From: Neorhizobium galegae bv. orientalis str. HAMBI 540
GTDB lineage: Bacteria > Pseudomonadota > Alphaproteobacteria > Rhizobiales > Rhizobiaceae
Direction: 5' to 3'
Length of the DNA stretch: 64,000 nt
Assembly (NCBI RefSeq): GCF_000731315.1
Contig: NZ_HG938354.1
Coordinates: forward strand, 1,240,001-1,304,000
Position numbers and translations under genes: made by a program. Under the pieces are notes generated by a model. The model was not told where the DNA came from and did no database searches. It saw only the letters and a list, made by a program, of their open reading frames with translations. Positions 34,109-42,847 of the stretch are shown here, one piece after another. Each line of letters begins with the position of its first letter. The stretch's first letter is position 1.

Positions 34109-34198
34109 CGTGGCCGCACCAGTGTTTGTTTTAGCCGTATGATCTTATCCGAAAAGCGTGCCAACTTTTCGGGATCATGCTCCAGGCGTGCGGCCACG
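34109..34198 (+). repeat. Nested double hairpin with a rhizobial mosaic palindrome
   Basis: The outer arms CGTGGCCGCAC (34109-34119) and GTGCGGCCACG (34188-34198) form a perfect 11-bp stem. Inside lies ATGATC...CCGAAAAG-CGTGCCAA-CTTTTCGG-GATCAT (34139-34178), which resembles a palindromic repeat scattered through rhizobial intergenic regions. The structure lies between binding-protein and permease genes, where such repeats stabilise the upstream message and reduce downstream expression. Confidence 0.8.
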
Positions 34199-34225
34199 CT
34201 TTAATTCTGAGAGGGAGTGCCTGTC

Positions 34226-35110
34226 GTGGCCATGCTGACAAACCGGCGCAAGGACGTGGCCGTCGCCGCTTCGCTCGTTGCGCCTTTCGTGTTGATTTTC
34301 GCGCTAGTGTTCCTTTATCCGACGATCAAGCTGGTGCAATTGAGTTTCACCGATGGGCCGCTGATCGGCTCTGGCAACTGGATCGGACTCGGCAATTTCA
34401 AGCGGCTTTTGTCCGACAGGCTGTTCCTGACATCGCTGAAGAATAACGGCTACTTTGTTTTGTTGACCGTGATCCCGACGACAGCGCTTGCGCTTAGCAT
34501 TGCGCTGATGGTCACCCGGCTGCGCGGGCCGTTGCAGGCGCTTGCACTGGCGATCTTCTTTCTTCCCTATATCCTGCCAGTCTCCGTCGTCACGCACATA
34601 TGGACTTGGATGCTGGATTTCCAGTTCGGCATATTGCAACCGGTGCTTACATTTTTCACCGGAAAGCCCGTTGCTGTATTCAAGAATCCCTATTGGGTCA
34701 TGCCAACCATCGCCGCCGTGACGATCTGGTGGACAAATGGCTTCAATGTCCTGCTGTTCATCGCCGGCCTGCGCAATATTCCGAAGGATTTCTATGAGGC
34801 GGCCCAGCTCGATGGCGCCACGCGGTGGCAGCTCTTCGCCAGAGTCACATGGCCGCTTCTATGGCCGGTCACGGCGCTGGTGCTGACACTGCAACTGATC
34901 TTGCAGTTGAAGATTTTCGATCAGGTCTATCTGCTCAGCACCGGCGGACCGTTCAATTCATCGTATGTGCTGCTCCTGATGGTCTATCGCGAGGCATTTC
35001 AATTGAACCATGGCGGCTATGCTTCGGCAATCGCGCTCGTGCTGTTCGTCATCATCGCAGCACTTTCCGTTTTGCAATTCCAGTTGCTTCGCACACGAGG
35101 GCGCCGATGA
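34226..35110 (+). CDS. CUT1-type sugar ABC transporter permease (MalF-like)
   Basis: A 294-residue inner-membrane permease with six hydrophobic segments and the EAA loop EAAQLDGATRWQLFARVTWPLLWP. GTG 34226 is chosen because GGGAG lies eight bases upstream; ATG 34232 and GTG 34217 are alternatives. Its last bases overlap the next permease by ATGA. It pairs with the MalG-like protein. Confidence 0.92.
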   Translation: MAMLTNRRKDVAVAASLVAPFVLIFALVFLYPTIKLVQLSFTDGPLIGSGNWIGLGNFKRLLSDRLFLTSLKNNGYFVLLTVIPTTALALSIALMVTRLRGPLQALALAIFFLPYILPVSVVTHIWTWMLDFQFGILQPVLTFFTGKPVAVFKNPYWVMPTIAAVTIWWTNGFNVLLFIAGLRNIPKDFYEAAQLDGATRWQLFARVTWPLLWPVTALVLTLQLILQLKIFDQVYLLSTGGPFNSSYVLLLMVYREAFQLNHGGYASAIALVLFVIIAALSVLQFQLLRTRGRR

Positions 35111-35937
35111 TGCGGGAAAGAAAATTCGAAAACCGGGTTCTGACCATCGGCACGTTTCTGGCGGCGGGGCTGTGGATCTTTCCGCTCTACTGGGCCTTCA
35201 TCACCTCGATCCGCACCGAGGAGCGGGTGGTTTCCGATGGGGCGGGCATCGTCCCGGACGAATTCAATCTCGGCGCCTATGCCGACATCCTCCGCAATAC
35301 CAATATTGTGAACTGGTACATCAACTCCATCGGCACCGCCCTCATTATCACCGTCGTGGTGATCATCTCGGGCATGATGTGCGCCTACGCAATTTCGCAG
35401 ATGCGGTTTCCCGGCAGACGGCTGCTTTACGGCATCGTATTGGCAAGCTTTATGGTCCCCATCCAGGCATTGGTGGTCACCCAGTTCATCCTGATGAACG
35501 ACATGGGCCTGATAAACACCTGGACCGGCATCATCCTGCCACAGCTCGTCGTTCCGGTGGTGATCATCGTCTACAAGCAGTTCTTCGATGCGGTGCCAAA
35601 AGAGATGCGCGAGGCCGTCGTGCTCGACGGCGGCGGTGACTATACGCTGCTGTTCAAGATATATTTACCCCTGAACTGGGGCATCACGACCGCGCTCGCC
35701 ATCATCACCTTCATCATGGCGTGGAACCAGTTCCTCTGGCCGTTCCTTGCCGTGACGACGGAAGACAAGATGACGATCCCGGTCGGCATTACCCAAGTCA
35801 ACGATGCGTTCGGCGTATTCTATGCAAGACTGATGTCTGTCGCCCTGCTCGGCGCCATGCCCGTCGCCATCGCCTACCTGATTTTCCAGAAGAAAGTGAC
35901 CGAGGCCGTCATGATCTCATCCGGTGTGAAAGGATAA
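35107..35937 (+). CDS. CUT1-type sugar ABC transporter permease (MalG-like)
   Basis: A 276-residue permease with the first helix VLTIGTFLAAGLWIFPLYW, the ICAYAISQMRFPGRR-like region and the EAA loop EMREAVVLDGGGDYTLLFKIYLPLNWG. Its ATG overlaps the stop of the MalF-like gene (ATGA), so the two are translationally coupled. It completes the arabinofuranoside importer. Confidence 0.92.
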   Translation: MMRERKFENRVLTIGTFLAAGLWIFPLYWAFITSIRTEERVVSDGAGIVPDEFNLGAYADILRNTNIVNWYINSIGTALIITVVVIISGMMCAYAISQMRFPGRRLLYGIVLASFMVPIQALVVTQFILMNDMGLINTWTGIILPQLVVPVVIIVYKQFFDAVPKEMREAVVLDGGGDYTLLFKIYLPLNWGITTALAIITFIMAWNQFLWPFLAVTTEDKMTIPVGITQVNDAFGVFYARLMSVALLGAMPVAIAYLIFQKKVTEAVMISSGVKG

Positions 35938-36121
35938 AATATCCGACACCTGCGCCCAGCCACGTCCGTTTGCCATCCTTCGACCGCTTGACGGTCACGC
36001 CCCACGACCGATTACCAAAATGTCCGTCGACATAGCCGTCCGGTAATTTCGCAAGGGCATCGTCAAACGTCGCTTGGTTTGATGGAGGTGTTTTGCCGTC
36101 GGCGATCATGGTGCCAGGCAT
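35909..36121 (-). CDS. Small hypothetical protein
   Basis: A 70-residue frame with a protein-like core (TFDDALAKLPDGYVDG, RSWGVTVKRSKDGKRTWLG) that resembles small rhizobial hypothetical proteins of the 'GRRWGVTxxRSxDGRR' type, usually longer at the C-terminus. The end here looks abnormal, and the stop lies inside the 3' end of the MalG-like gene on the other strand. It may be a truncated copy. Confidence 0.4.
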   Translation of the reverse strand: MPGTMIADGKTPPSNQATFDDALAKLPDGYVDGHFGNRSWGVTVKRSKDGKRTWLGAGVGYFILSHRMRS

Positions 36122-36282
36122 TCGTCGCAGATCCCGCAGCCATCGTCATCCATGCTCGAGGCCGGACGTAACCTTCGACAGCACGGACATGTCGTTGCAT
36201 CCGACGCACACGTTTCATCGCGGTCCGGCGGAAGAATTTCAATATAGAATTCCGGCAGCATATCGGCCGCGCTTCGATCCAT
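36106..36282 (-). CDS. Small zinc-ribbon-like protein
   Basis: A 58-residue protein beginning MDRSAADMLPEFYIEILPPDRDE, with two cysteine pairs: CPCC in the middle and CGICDEC near the end. The spacing suits a small zinc-binding ribbon. The start is taken at the ATG before the acidic leader, although the frame stays open upstream. It overlaps the following small gene by 16 bases. The function is unknown. Confidence 0.5.
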   Translation of the reverse strand: MDRSAADMLPEFYIEILPPDRDETCASDATTCPCCRRLRPASSMDDDGCGICDECLAP

Positions 36283-36922
36283 GGCGATGCTCCAGTTCGG
36301 GGTTACACTAGAGATAGTAAGCTTCGAGGGCTGCACAAGCCGGCAGAGATGCCGTCAAGGACTAATCAGGTCGAATGCAGTGCAACAATTGAGCGGTCTT
36401 CTTGACGATCTTCCCGACGGCATCGCAGACAAGGAATCCCGGAATGACGGCGCCATCGTTGCAGCGCAGCAGGTGTCTCAGATAAGATGGCTCGCATAAA
36501 TCCCAGTTGAAGGTGCCGTACCGCGGGAGAGCCCCTCCCCCCGGAGTTCGATTTTATCAAAGCTTGCTACGCCAAGGCGGCGGACCCCGTCACCGACCGC
36601 ACAAAGGAGAACATTTTCGGTAATCAGCCTAGCACGCATATTGCTCGTATCGGGTAGACCGAAATGGCCGTTAGCGTCGATCGCAATGCATTCCCCTACC
36701 CCATCCACCTGAATCCGTATCAGGAACTTCACCGCTTCAAGCCTGGCAAGAACAGGTGAGCTGACAACTTGCCCCTTCGAGCTAAAACCCCAAAACTATT
36801 CCGACTTGGAATGAGCTATCTTGTTTTCTCATTAGACAGGAAGGCCTTGATCGCTCCACAATGCACATAGCATTAGCATGCCTATAAAATAGGCAGTCGG
36901 TGTTGCGCGTTGGAGTGAGCGA
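36283..36922. other. Intergenic region with possible gene remnants
   Basis: About 640 bases without a firm gene. On the minus strand a GTG-initiated 84-codon frame (36478-36732) and, in another frame, a segment around 36365-36490 (VIPGFLVCDAVGKIVKK) look protein-like but match no family I recognise. They may be pieces of one broken hypothetical gene. Confidence 0.3.
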
Positions 36923-37885
36923 ATGCAGCAGCAGGGTCAACGGAGCTTCTATCTCCCGGTGGACGAGGTTCGGAGCCTCTATGTCGAGGAGCATGGCAAT
37001 CCTGAGGGCATCCCCGTCGTTGTTCTTCACGGCGGGCCAGGTGCTGGCATGTCCCTGAAGCAGCTCGAAACTTTTGACCCCTCTGCGTTCCGGATCGTTA
37101 TCTTTGACCAGCGCGGCGCCGGCCGGTCGACGCCGCATGCGGATCTCGACCGCAACACGACGACGGCCTTGGTCGCCGACATGGAATTGCTACGAGACCA
37201 TCTCGGCATAGACAAATGGCTGGTTTCCGGCGGATCATGGGGCAGCTGCCTGGCGCTGGCCTATGGCGAGGCGCATCCGGACCGTTGCCTCGGCTTTCGC
37301 CTTCACGGCATTTTCCTTGCCGGCAAGGAGGATATCGACTGGTGGTTCAACGGCGTGCGTGCGATTTTCCCCGATCAGTGGGAGGAATTTGCGGCCTTCA
37401 TTCCCGAAGCCGAGCGTGGAGATCTGCTGTCGGCCTATTACCGGCGGCTGACTAGCGGCAATGCCCATGAAGAGGTGGCCGCGGCACTCAGCCTGCGCAG
37501 CTTTTCCGCCAAGACCCAGACGTTCCTGCCAGACCCTGGCCATGTCGCAGCCCTGATGGAGCCGATGGCCGCGCTCGCCGTTGCCCGGCTGTTTACGCAT
37601 TACTGCATGCACGGCGCGTTTCTCGCTCCGGGCCAGTTGCTCCGCGATATCGGCCGAATCCGTCACCTGCCCTGCGAGATCGCCCAGGGACGGTATGATA
37701 CGGTGACCCCGATGGCGTCCGCGTGGCGGCTTTATCGGGCCTGGCCGGAAGCCGGCTTCTCGATTGTCACGGAAGCCAATCATCAATCGACCAAAGGCCC
37801 GCTTTTCGAAGAGCTGAAAAATGCCTCCGAGCGGCTGCGCGGCAAGCTTGTCGCGGTCAATGCGCTTGAAAGCCGGAGGGTGTGA
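36923..37885 (+). CDS. Proline iminopeptidase-like alpha/beta hydrolase
   Basis: A 320-residue S33 peptidase that would release N-terminal proline from peptides in the cytoplasm. The oxyanion-hole motif is HGGPGAG (~36), followed by FDQRGAGRSTPH. The nucleophile serine lies in GGSWGS (~102), and acid and base are in GRYDTVTP and EANHQST. It is slightly longer than the ~313-residue family norm. It is the first gene of a long plus-strand operon of peptidases, amidohydrolases and a peptide-type importer, five bases before the S9 peptidase gene. Confidence 0.88.
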   Translation: MQQQGQRSFYLPVDEVRSLYVEEHGNPEGIPVVVLHGGPGAGMSLKQLETFDPSAFRIVIFDQRGAGRSTPHADLDRNTTTALVADMELLRDHLGIDKWLVSGGSWGSCLALAYGEAHPDRCLGFRLHGIFLAGKEDIDWWFNGVRAIFPDQWEEFAAFIPEAERGDLLSAYYRRLTSGNAHEEVAAALSLRSFSAKTQTFLPDPGHVAALMEPMAALAVARLFTHYCMHGAFLAPGQLLRDIGRIRHLPCEIAQGRYDTVTPMASAWRLYRAWPEAGFSIVTEANHQSTKGPLFEELKNASERLRGKLVAVNALESRRV

Positions 37886-37889
37886 TCGG

Positions 37890-39692
37890 GTGACGTCGTC
37901 GGCTGAAGCCATCGCTCCGTTCCTGGAGATCCAGTCCGTCAAATCGCCGGCCGTGTCGCCCGACGGCCAGTGGCTTGCCTATCTCTCGAATGCCACCGGC
38001 TTCAGCCAGCTGTGGGTCAGGCCATTCGCCGGCGGGCCGGCACGGCAGGTTACCGCCATGCCCGAACCGATCGGCGCATTCGCCTTCAATCCGAAGGGGC
38101 CGGGAATCCTCTTCACCATGGATTGCGGCGGTGACGAACGGCATCAGCTCTGGCTTTTGCCGGACATTGAAGCCCAACCCGTCGCGCTGACGCAGGCGCC
38201 GGGTGTCGTGCATGTCTGGGGCGCCTGGTCTCCGGACGGTGAGCGGATCGTCTATGCGTCCAACGCTCGTTCCCCTTATGACATGGACATCCACGTCATA
38301 AATGTGACGACGCGCGAGGCGTCGACAGTCTTTGTCGGCACCGGCATGCGCGAGGCGCTCGCCTTTTTCCCCGACGGAAACGCTCTGCTGGTGCGGGAAT
38401 CGCTGCGCTCCGGCAACGATCAGGACATGTATCGGCTGGAGATTGCCAGCGGCGAACTAACGCCGATCATGCCGCATGCCGGGAAAGCCCGTTATCTTGC
38501 GGCACGGCTGTTCAAGGACGGCAGCGGCGGCCTGACTGTCTGTGACCAGGGCAACGATTTCATGGCCATTCGCCGGTTTGCTGCCGAAGATGGCAGCGTC
38601 GCACACTTGGTCGAGCTCTCCGACCGCGATATCGAAGCCGTGGCCCTGTCGCCCGACCAGCAGCGCATTGCCTACGTCTCCAACGAAGACGGCTGGAGCC
38701 GCATAGGCCTGTGCAACCGCGACGGCAGCGATATGCGGTCATTCGAAGGGCAGCCGGTCGGGGTTATCACCTCCGTCGCATTTACGCCGGACGGCCAGTC
38801 GCTGGTCTTCCCACTCGAAGGGGCGGCGACACCGCCGGGCATCTGGAGGCTCGATCTGGCCAGCGGGCGTTTCGAGCTGACGGTCGCTTCCGACACATTG
38901 GGGCTGGACGTCGGATCCTTCCGGGAGCCGCTGGTCGAACGCTTTGCAAGTTTCGACGGACGGCTGATACCGGCCTTCGTCTACACACCATCCTCGCCGG
39001 CGCCTGCCGCCGGTTACCCTGTTCTTTTCATCGTGCATGGCGGGCCGGAAATGCAGTGGAGGCCGGATTTCCGCGCCGACGTCCAGTTTCTCGTTTCGCA
39101 GGGTGTCATGGTGGTGGCACCAAACGTACGCGGCAGCACCGGCTATGGCCGTGCCTTCCACGAGCTTGACGACCGGAAAAAGCGCCTGGATTCGGTTGCC
39201 GACCTGCGGGCCGTCGGGGTCGCCATCGGGGCTCGAGCGGATGTGGATGACAGCCGTATCGGCGTGTTCGGCCGCTCCTATGGCGGCTTCATGGTCCTGT
39301 CGGCGCTGACCGAGGATTCCGATCTCTGGAAACTCGGCGTGGATTTCTACGGTATCGGCAATTTCCTGACGCATCTCCTCGCCACCGGCCCGTGGGGGCG
39401 GCAGCAGCGGGTTGCCGAATATGGCGAACCGGCCGTCATGCGCGAGGCCTTGGAAAGATTTTCGCCGATCAACCGGATCGCCCGGATGAAGGCGCCGCTT
39501 CTGATCGTTCACGCCAACCGCGACCCCCGCGTGCCGATGGGGCAGAGCGAAGACGTCTATTCGTGCCTAAGCGGTCTCGGCCACGATTGCGAATACCTGC
39601 GCATCGACCACGAGGGGCATGGGTTTGCGCGCCGGGAAAACCGCTTGAAGGCGTTTTCCGCCTTCGCCCGGTTCCTTGAAAAACACCTTTGA
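37890..39692 (+). CDS. S9 family prolyl oligopeptidase-type peptidase
   Basis: A 600-residue serine peptidase. An N-terminal beta-propeller (residues ~10-340) has repeated VSPDGQWLAY, WSPDGERIVY, LSPDQQRIAY and FTPDGQSLVF blades. The C-terminal alpha/beta hydrolase carries the nucleophile in FGRSYGGF (~461), the acid in HANRDPRVP (~540) and the histidine in DHEGHGF (~575). There is no signal peptide. The GTG start at 37890 is preferred, with GGAGGG upstream. It likely trims peptides or acylated amino acids delivered by the downstream importer. Confidence 0.88.
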   Translation: MTSSAEAIAPFLEIQSVKSPAVSPDGQWLAYLSNATGFSQLWVRPFAGGPARQVTAMPEPIGAFAFNPKGPGILFTMDCGGDERHQLWLLPDIEAQPVALTQAPGVVHVWGAWSPDGERIVYASNARSPYDMDIHVINVTTREASTVFVGTGMREALAFFPDGNALLVRESLRSGNDQDMYRLEIASGELTPIMPHAGKARYLAARLFKDGSGGLTVCDQGNDFMAIRRFAAEDGSVAHLVELSDRDIEAVALSPDQQRIAYVSNEDGWSRIGLCNRDGSDMRSFEGQPVGVITSVAFTPDGQSLVFPLEGAATPPGIWRLDLASGRFELTVASDTLGLDVGSFREPLVERFASFDGRLIPAFVYTPSSPAPAAGYPVLFIVHGGPEMQWRPDFRADVQFLVSQGVMVVAPNVRGSTGYGRAFHELDDRKKRLDSVADLRAVGVAIGARADVDDSRIGVFGRSYGGFMVLSALTEDSDLWKLGVDFYGIGNFLTHLLATGPWGRQQRVAEYGEPAVMREALERFSPINRIARMKAPLLIVHANRDPRVPMGQSEDVYSCLSGLGHDCEYLRIDHEGHGFARRENRLKAFSAFARFLEKHL

Positions 39693-39717
39693 CATCAAGC
39701 CGTATGGAGACTTCGAA

Positions 39718-41145
39718 ATGCAGAATAGCGAGCGAATCTGGGATCTAGTGGACGAGCACAGGGCGGAATTCGCAGCCCTGAGCGACCGTGTCTGGGGCAT
39801 GCCGGAAATCGCCTATACGGAATATGCCTCGGTTGCCGAACACGCCGCCATGCTCCGGGAACAGGGCTTTCGCGTCACCGAAAACGTCGCGGGCATCCCG
39901 ACTGCGGTGATGGGCGAGGCCGGCGAGGGCGGACCGATCATCGCCATTCTCGGCGAATACGATGCATTGCCGGGCCTGAGCCAGGAGGCCGGCATCGCCG
40001 AACCGAAGCCTTTGCCCGGCAACGGCCACGGCCATGGCTGCGGCCATAATCTGCTCGGCTCCGCAGCGATGCTGGCGGCGACGGCGATCAAGGACTGGCT
40101 GGCCCAGTCCGGCAAGCCCGGTCGGGTGCGCTATTATGGCTGCCCGGCGGAGGAGGGCGGAGCGGCGAAGTCGTTCATGGCGCGCGAAGGCGCGTTCGAC
40201 GGCGTCGATGCGGCCATCACCTGGCATCCGAGTGCCTTTACCGAGGTCGCCCGCGCGCTGTCGCTTGCCAATACCCGCATGGATTTCCGCTTCACGGGTC
40301 GCGCGTCGCATGCGGCCGCCGCGCCTCATCTGGGCCGATCGGCGCTCGATGCCGTCGAACTGATGAATGTCGGCGTCAATTATCTGCGCGAACACGTGCC
40401 GTCCGATAGCCGCATCCACTATGCGATGCTCGATTCCGGCGGCATTGCACCGAATGTCGTGCAGGCGAAGTCGGCCGTTCGCTACGCCATCCGCTCGCGC
40501 GACCTCAAGGGCATGCTGGACCTCAACGAGCGCGTCAAGCAGGTGGCCCTCGGCGCCGCGATGATGACCGGCACCACGGTTGACATTTCGATCATGAGCG
40601 CCGTCTCCAATCTGCTGCCGAACCGGCCGCTGGAAGAGGCGATGCAGCGCAATATCGAGCATCTCGGCCCGATCCCGTTCGATGCCGAAGACAAGGCCTT
40701 CGCGGCAAAGATCCAGGCGACGCTCAGCGACGAGGATATCGACAACGCCTATCGCGCCGTCGGCATTCCGCGCCAGGAAACGCCGATCTGCGACTTCATC
40801 GTTCCGCTCGACGTGCGCGGCGAGCCGATGATCGGCTCAACCGACGTCGGCGACGTCAGCTGGGTGATGCCGACCGTGCAGGCGCATGCCGCGACTATCG
40901 CCATCGGTACGCCTGGCCATTCCTGGCAGGTGACGGCGCAGGGCAAGACCGCGGCTGCCCATAAAGGCATGACCCATGCCGCGAAAATGATGGCTGGCAC
41001 CGCCATCGATCTCCTCAGCGACGGCCAATTACTAGCTGCGGCCAAGGCGGACCATCAGGCGCGTTTGGGCAAGACGTCCTACGTTTGCCCGATCCCGCCG
41101 GACGTCAACCCGCCGCTGCAGCCGCGTCCGAAGGAGGCCGCCTAA
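39718..41145 (+). CDS. M20 family amidohydrolase, AbgB-like
   Basis: A 475-residue zinc amidohydrolase resembling the p-aminobenzoyl-glutamate hydrolase subunit AbgB. It has GEYDALPGLSQEAG, the metal-site GHGHGCGHNLLG (~101), PAEEGGAAK and TWHPSAFTEV, then the dimerisation domain with GRASHAAAAPH. The C-terminal extension is typical of the AbgB branch. ATG 39718 has GGAGAC upstream; the frame extends to 39676 without a ribosome site. It probably cleaves an N-acyl or N-aroyl amino acid imported by the adjacent system. Confidence 0.87.
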   Translation: MQNSERIWDLVDEHRAEFAALSDRVWGMPEIAYTEYASVAEHAAMLREQGFRVTENVAGIPTAVMGEAGEGGPIIAILGEYDALPGLSQEAGIAEPKPLPGNGHGHGCGHNLLGSAAMLAATAIKDWLAQSGKPGRVRYYGCPAEEGGAAKSFMAREGAFDGVDAAITWHPSAFTEVARALSLANTRMDFRFTGRASHAAAAPHLGRSALDAVELMNVGVNYLREHVPSDSRIHYAMLDSGGIAPNVVQAKSAVRYAIRSRDLKGMLDLNERVKQVALGAAMMTGTTVDISIMSAVSNLLPNRPLEEAMQRNIEHLGPIPFDAEDKAFAAKIQATLSDEDIDNAYRAVGIPRQETPICDFIVPLDVRGEPMIGSTDVGDVSWVMPTVQAHAATIAIGTPGHSWQVTAQGKTAAAHKGMTHAAKMMAGTAIDLLSDGQLLAAAKADHQARLGKTSYVCPIPPDVNPPLQPRPKEAA

Positions 41146-41155
41146 CCCTTGAAGA

Positions 41156-41177
41156 CCGGGGGCGGTCCAGCCCCCGG
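41156..41177 (+). repeat. Perfect GC hairpin before the second family 5 binding-protein gene
   Basis: CCGGGGGC (41156-41163) and GCCCCCGG (41170-41177) form a perfect 8-bp stem with a 6-base loop, directly after the M20 stop codon. It has no U tract. It may block 3' exonucleases for the upstream message or set a processing point before the binding-protein gene. Confidence 0.6.
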
Positions 41178-41223
41178 CCCAGATCAGAGCTTGAAAGTCA
41201 CAAAAATAAAGGGAACGAAAAGC

Positions 41224-42834
41224 ATGATTACCAGAAGCATTTCCAAGATCAGTTATCTTGCTGCCGTCGCGGCCTTGTCAGCCTCGATCAGCCTGCCGGC
41301 GCGGGCGGCAACGCCGGACACGGCGCTTGTCATGGCGTGGAATATCGATGCCATCAGCACCTTCGATCCGGCGCAGATCGGCGAAGTCGTGACCAGCGAG
41401 CTGATGCAAAACACCTGCGATTCCCTGGTGGATTTCGATCCGAAGGACGAGTCCAAGGCCTTACCGCTTCTCGCGAAAAGCTGGGATGTGTCCGAAGACC
41501 GCAAGCAGATCACCTTCCATCTCAATACCGGCCTGAAATTCCCAGGCGGCGCCCCGGCGACAGCGAAGGAATTGGCCTGGTCGATGCAGCGCGTCGTGCT
41601 GCTCGGTTACGGCAATGCCGCAACGCTGACCGAATACGGCTTCAGCAAGGACAACGTGAAGGAACGTATCACCGCGACCGACGACAACACGCTCGTGTTG
41701 TCGCTGGATAATCCCTATCCGACCAACCTCATCCTGCAGGCCATCGGCGCCAATCGCGTGTCGGCGCTCCTCGACCAGAAGACGCTGATCTCGAAGGAGA
41801 TCAATGGCGACATGGGCAACAAATACCTCGCCACCAACACGGCCTGCGTCGGTCCCTACAAATTGGTGCAGTGGAACTCCGGCGAGTCCATCGTGCTGCA
41901 GGCGAACGAGGACTATTACGGCGCCAAGCCGAAGCTGAAGCGCATCCTGATCCGTCACGTCGCCGAGCCGGGCACGCAGCGCCTGCTGTTGACCCAGGGC
42001 GATATCGATATTGCCCGCGACCTGTCGCCCGACGATCTTGCCGATCTCGACGGCAAGCCTGGCTTGAAGGTTGAGCGCGTGCTGAAGCCCCAGCTGTTTT
42101 TCTGGACCTTCAACGCCGCCGACCCGATCTTCAAGAACGAAAAAGTGCGTCTGGCGATGCGTTACCTGATCGATTACGACGGTCTTGCCAAGTCGGTCAT
42201 GACCTATCTCGGCGTGCCGCGGGCAAGCTTTGCCCAGCTCGGCGCCACCGGGGCTCTCGATGCCAAGGAAGGCCAGCCGTTCAAGCTCGATATCGACAAG
42301 GCCAAGGCGCTGCTGACCGAGGCCGGGTATCCGGATGGCTTCGAAGCGAACGTGCTGATCGGCACCTTGCCGCATTCGGCACCGATCGCCCAGAGCATCC
42401 AACAGAACGCTTCCAAGGTCGGCGTTAAGCTCAACCTCGAGCGGATGGCCAATGCCCAGCTCTTTGCCCGTATCCGTGGCCGCGAGTTCCAGACCGGCAT
42501 GCTGGCCTGGCAAACCGGCGTTCCGGATGCGCACGGCAATGCCTCGCGTCTGGTCTATAATCCCGACAACCGTCCGGAAGCCAAGCTGACGCAGATCCCG
42601 GCCTGGCGCTCCGCCTACCAGAACGAGGACTTCAACAAGCAGGTGAAGGCAGCACTTCTGGAAGGCGATCCGGCCAAGCGCAACGAACTTTACTACGCGC
42701 TGCAGAAAGACGTCATGCAACAGGGCCCGATGGCCATCATGTTCCAGATGTACAATACCGTCGGCATGAGCGGTAAGGTCAAGGATTGGACCTGGAACGG
42801 CTTCCGCGTCTATTACAACCTCGTCTCCAAATAA
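41224..42834 (+). CDS. Family 5 extracellular solute-binding protein
   Basis: A 536-residue periplasmic binding protein with signal peptide (ISYLAAVAALSASISLPARA) and the SBP_bac_5 pattern: WNIDAISTFDPAQIGEVVTSELMQN at the mature N-terminus and RLAMRYLIDYDGLAKSV later. AAGGGAACG precedes the ATG. It begins the second Dpp-type importer of the window. Given the peptidases and amidohydrolases around it, it probably binds a peptide or acylated amino acid. Confidence 0.92.
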   Translation: MITRSISKISYLAAVAALSASISLPARAATPDTALVMAWNIDAISTFDPAQIGEVVTSELMQNTCDSLVDFDPKDESKALPLLAKSWDVSEDRKQITFHLNTGLKFPGGAPATAKELAWSMQRVVLLGYGNAATLTEYGFSKDNVKERITATDDNTLVLSLDNPYPTNLILQAIGANRVSALLDQKTLISKEINGDMGNKYLATNTACVGPYKLVQWNSGESIVLQANEDYYGAKPKLKRILIRHVAEPGTQRLLLTQGDIDIARDLSPDDLADLDGKPGLKVERVLKPQLFFWTFNAADPIFKNEKVRLAMRYLIDYDGLAKSVMTYLGVPRASFAQLGATGALDAKEGQPFKLDIDKAKALLTEAGYPDGFEANVLIGTLPHSAPIAQSIQQNASKVGVKLNLERMANAQLFARIRGREFQTGMLAWQTGVPDAHGNASRLVYNPDNRPEAKLTQIPAWRSAYQNEDFNKQVKAALLEGDPAKRNELYYALQKDVMQQGPMAIMFQMYNTVGMSGKVKDWTWNGFRVYYNLVSK

Positions 42835-42847
42835 GGGACAGGCGTTC

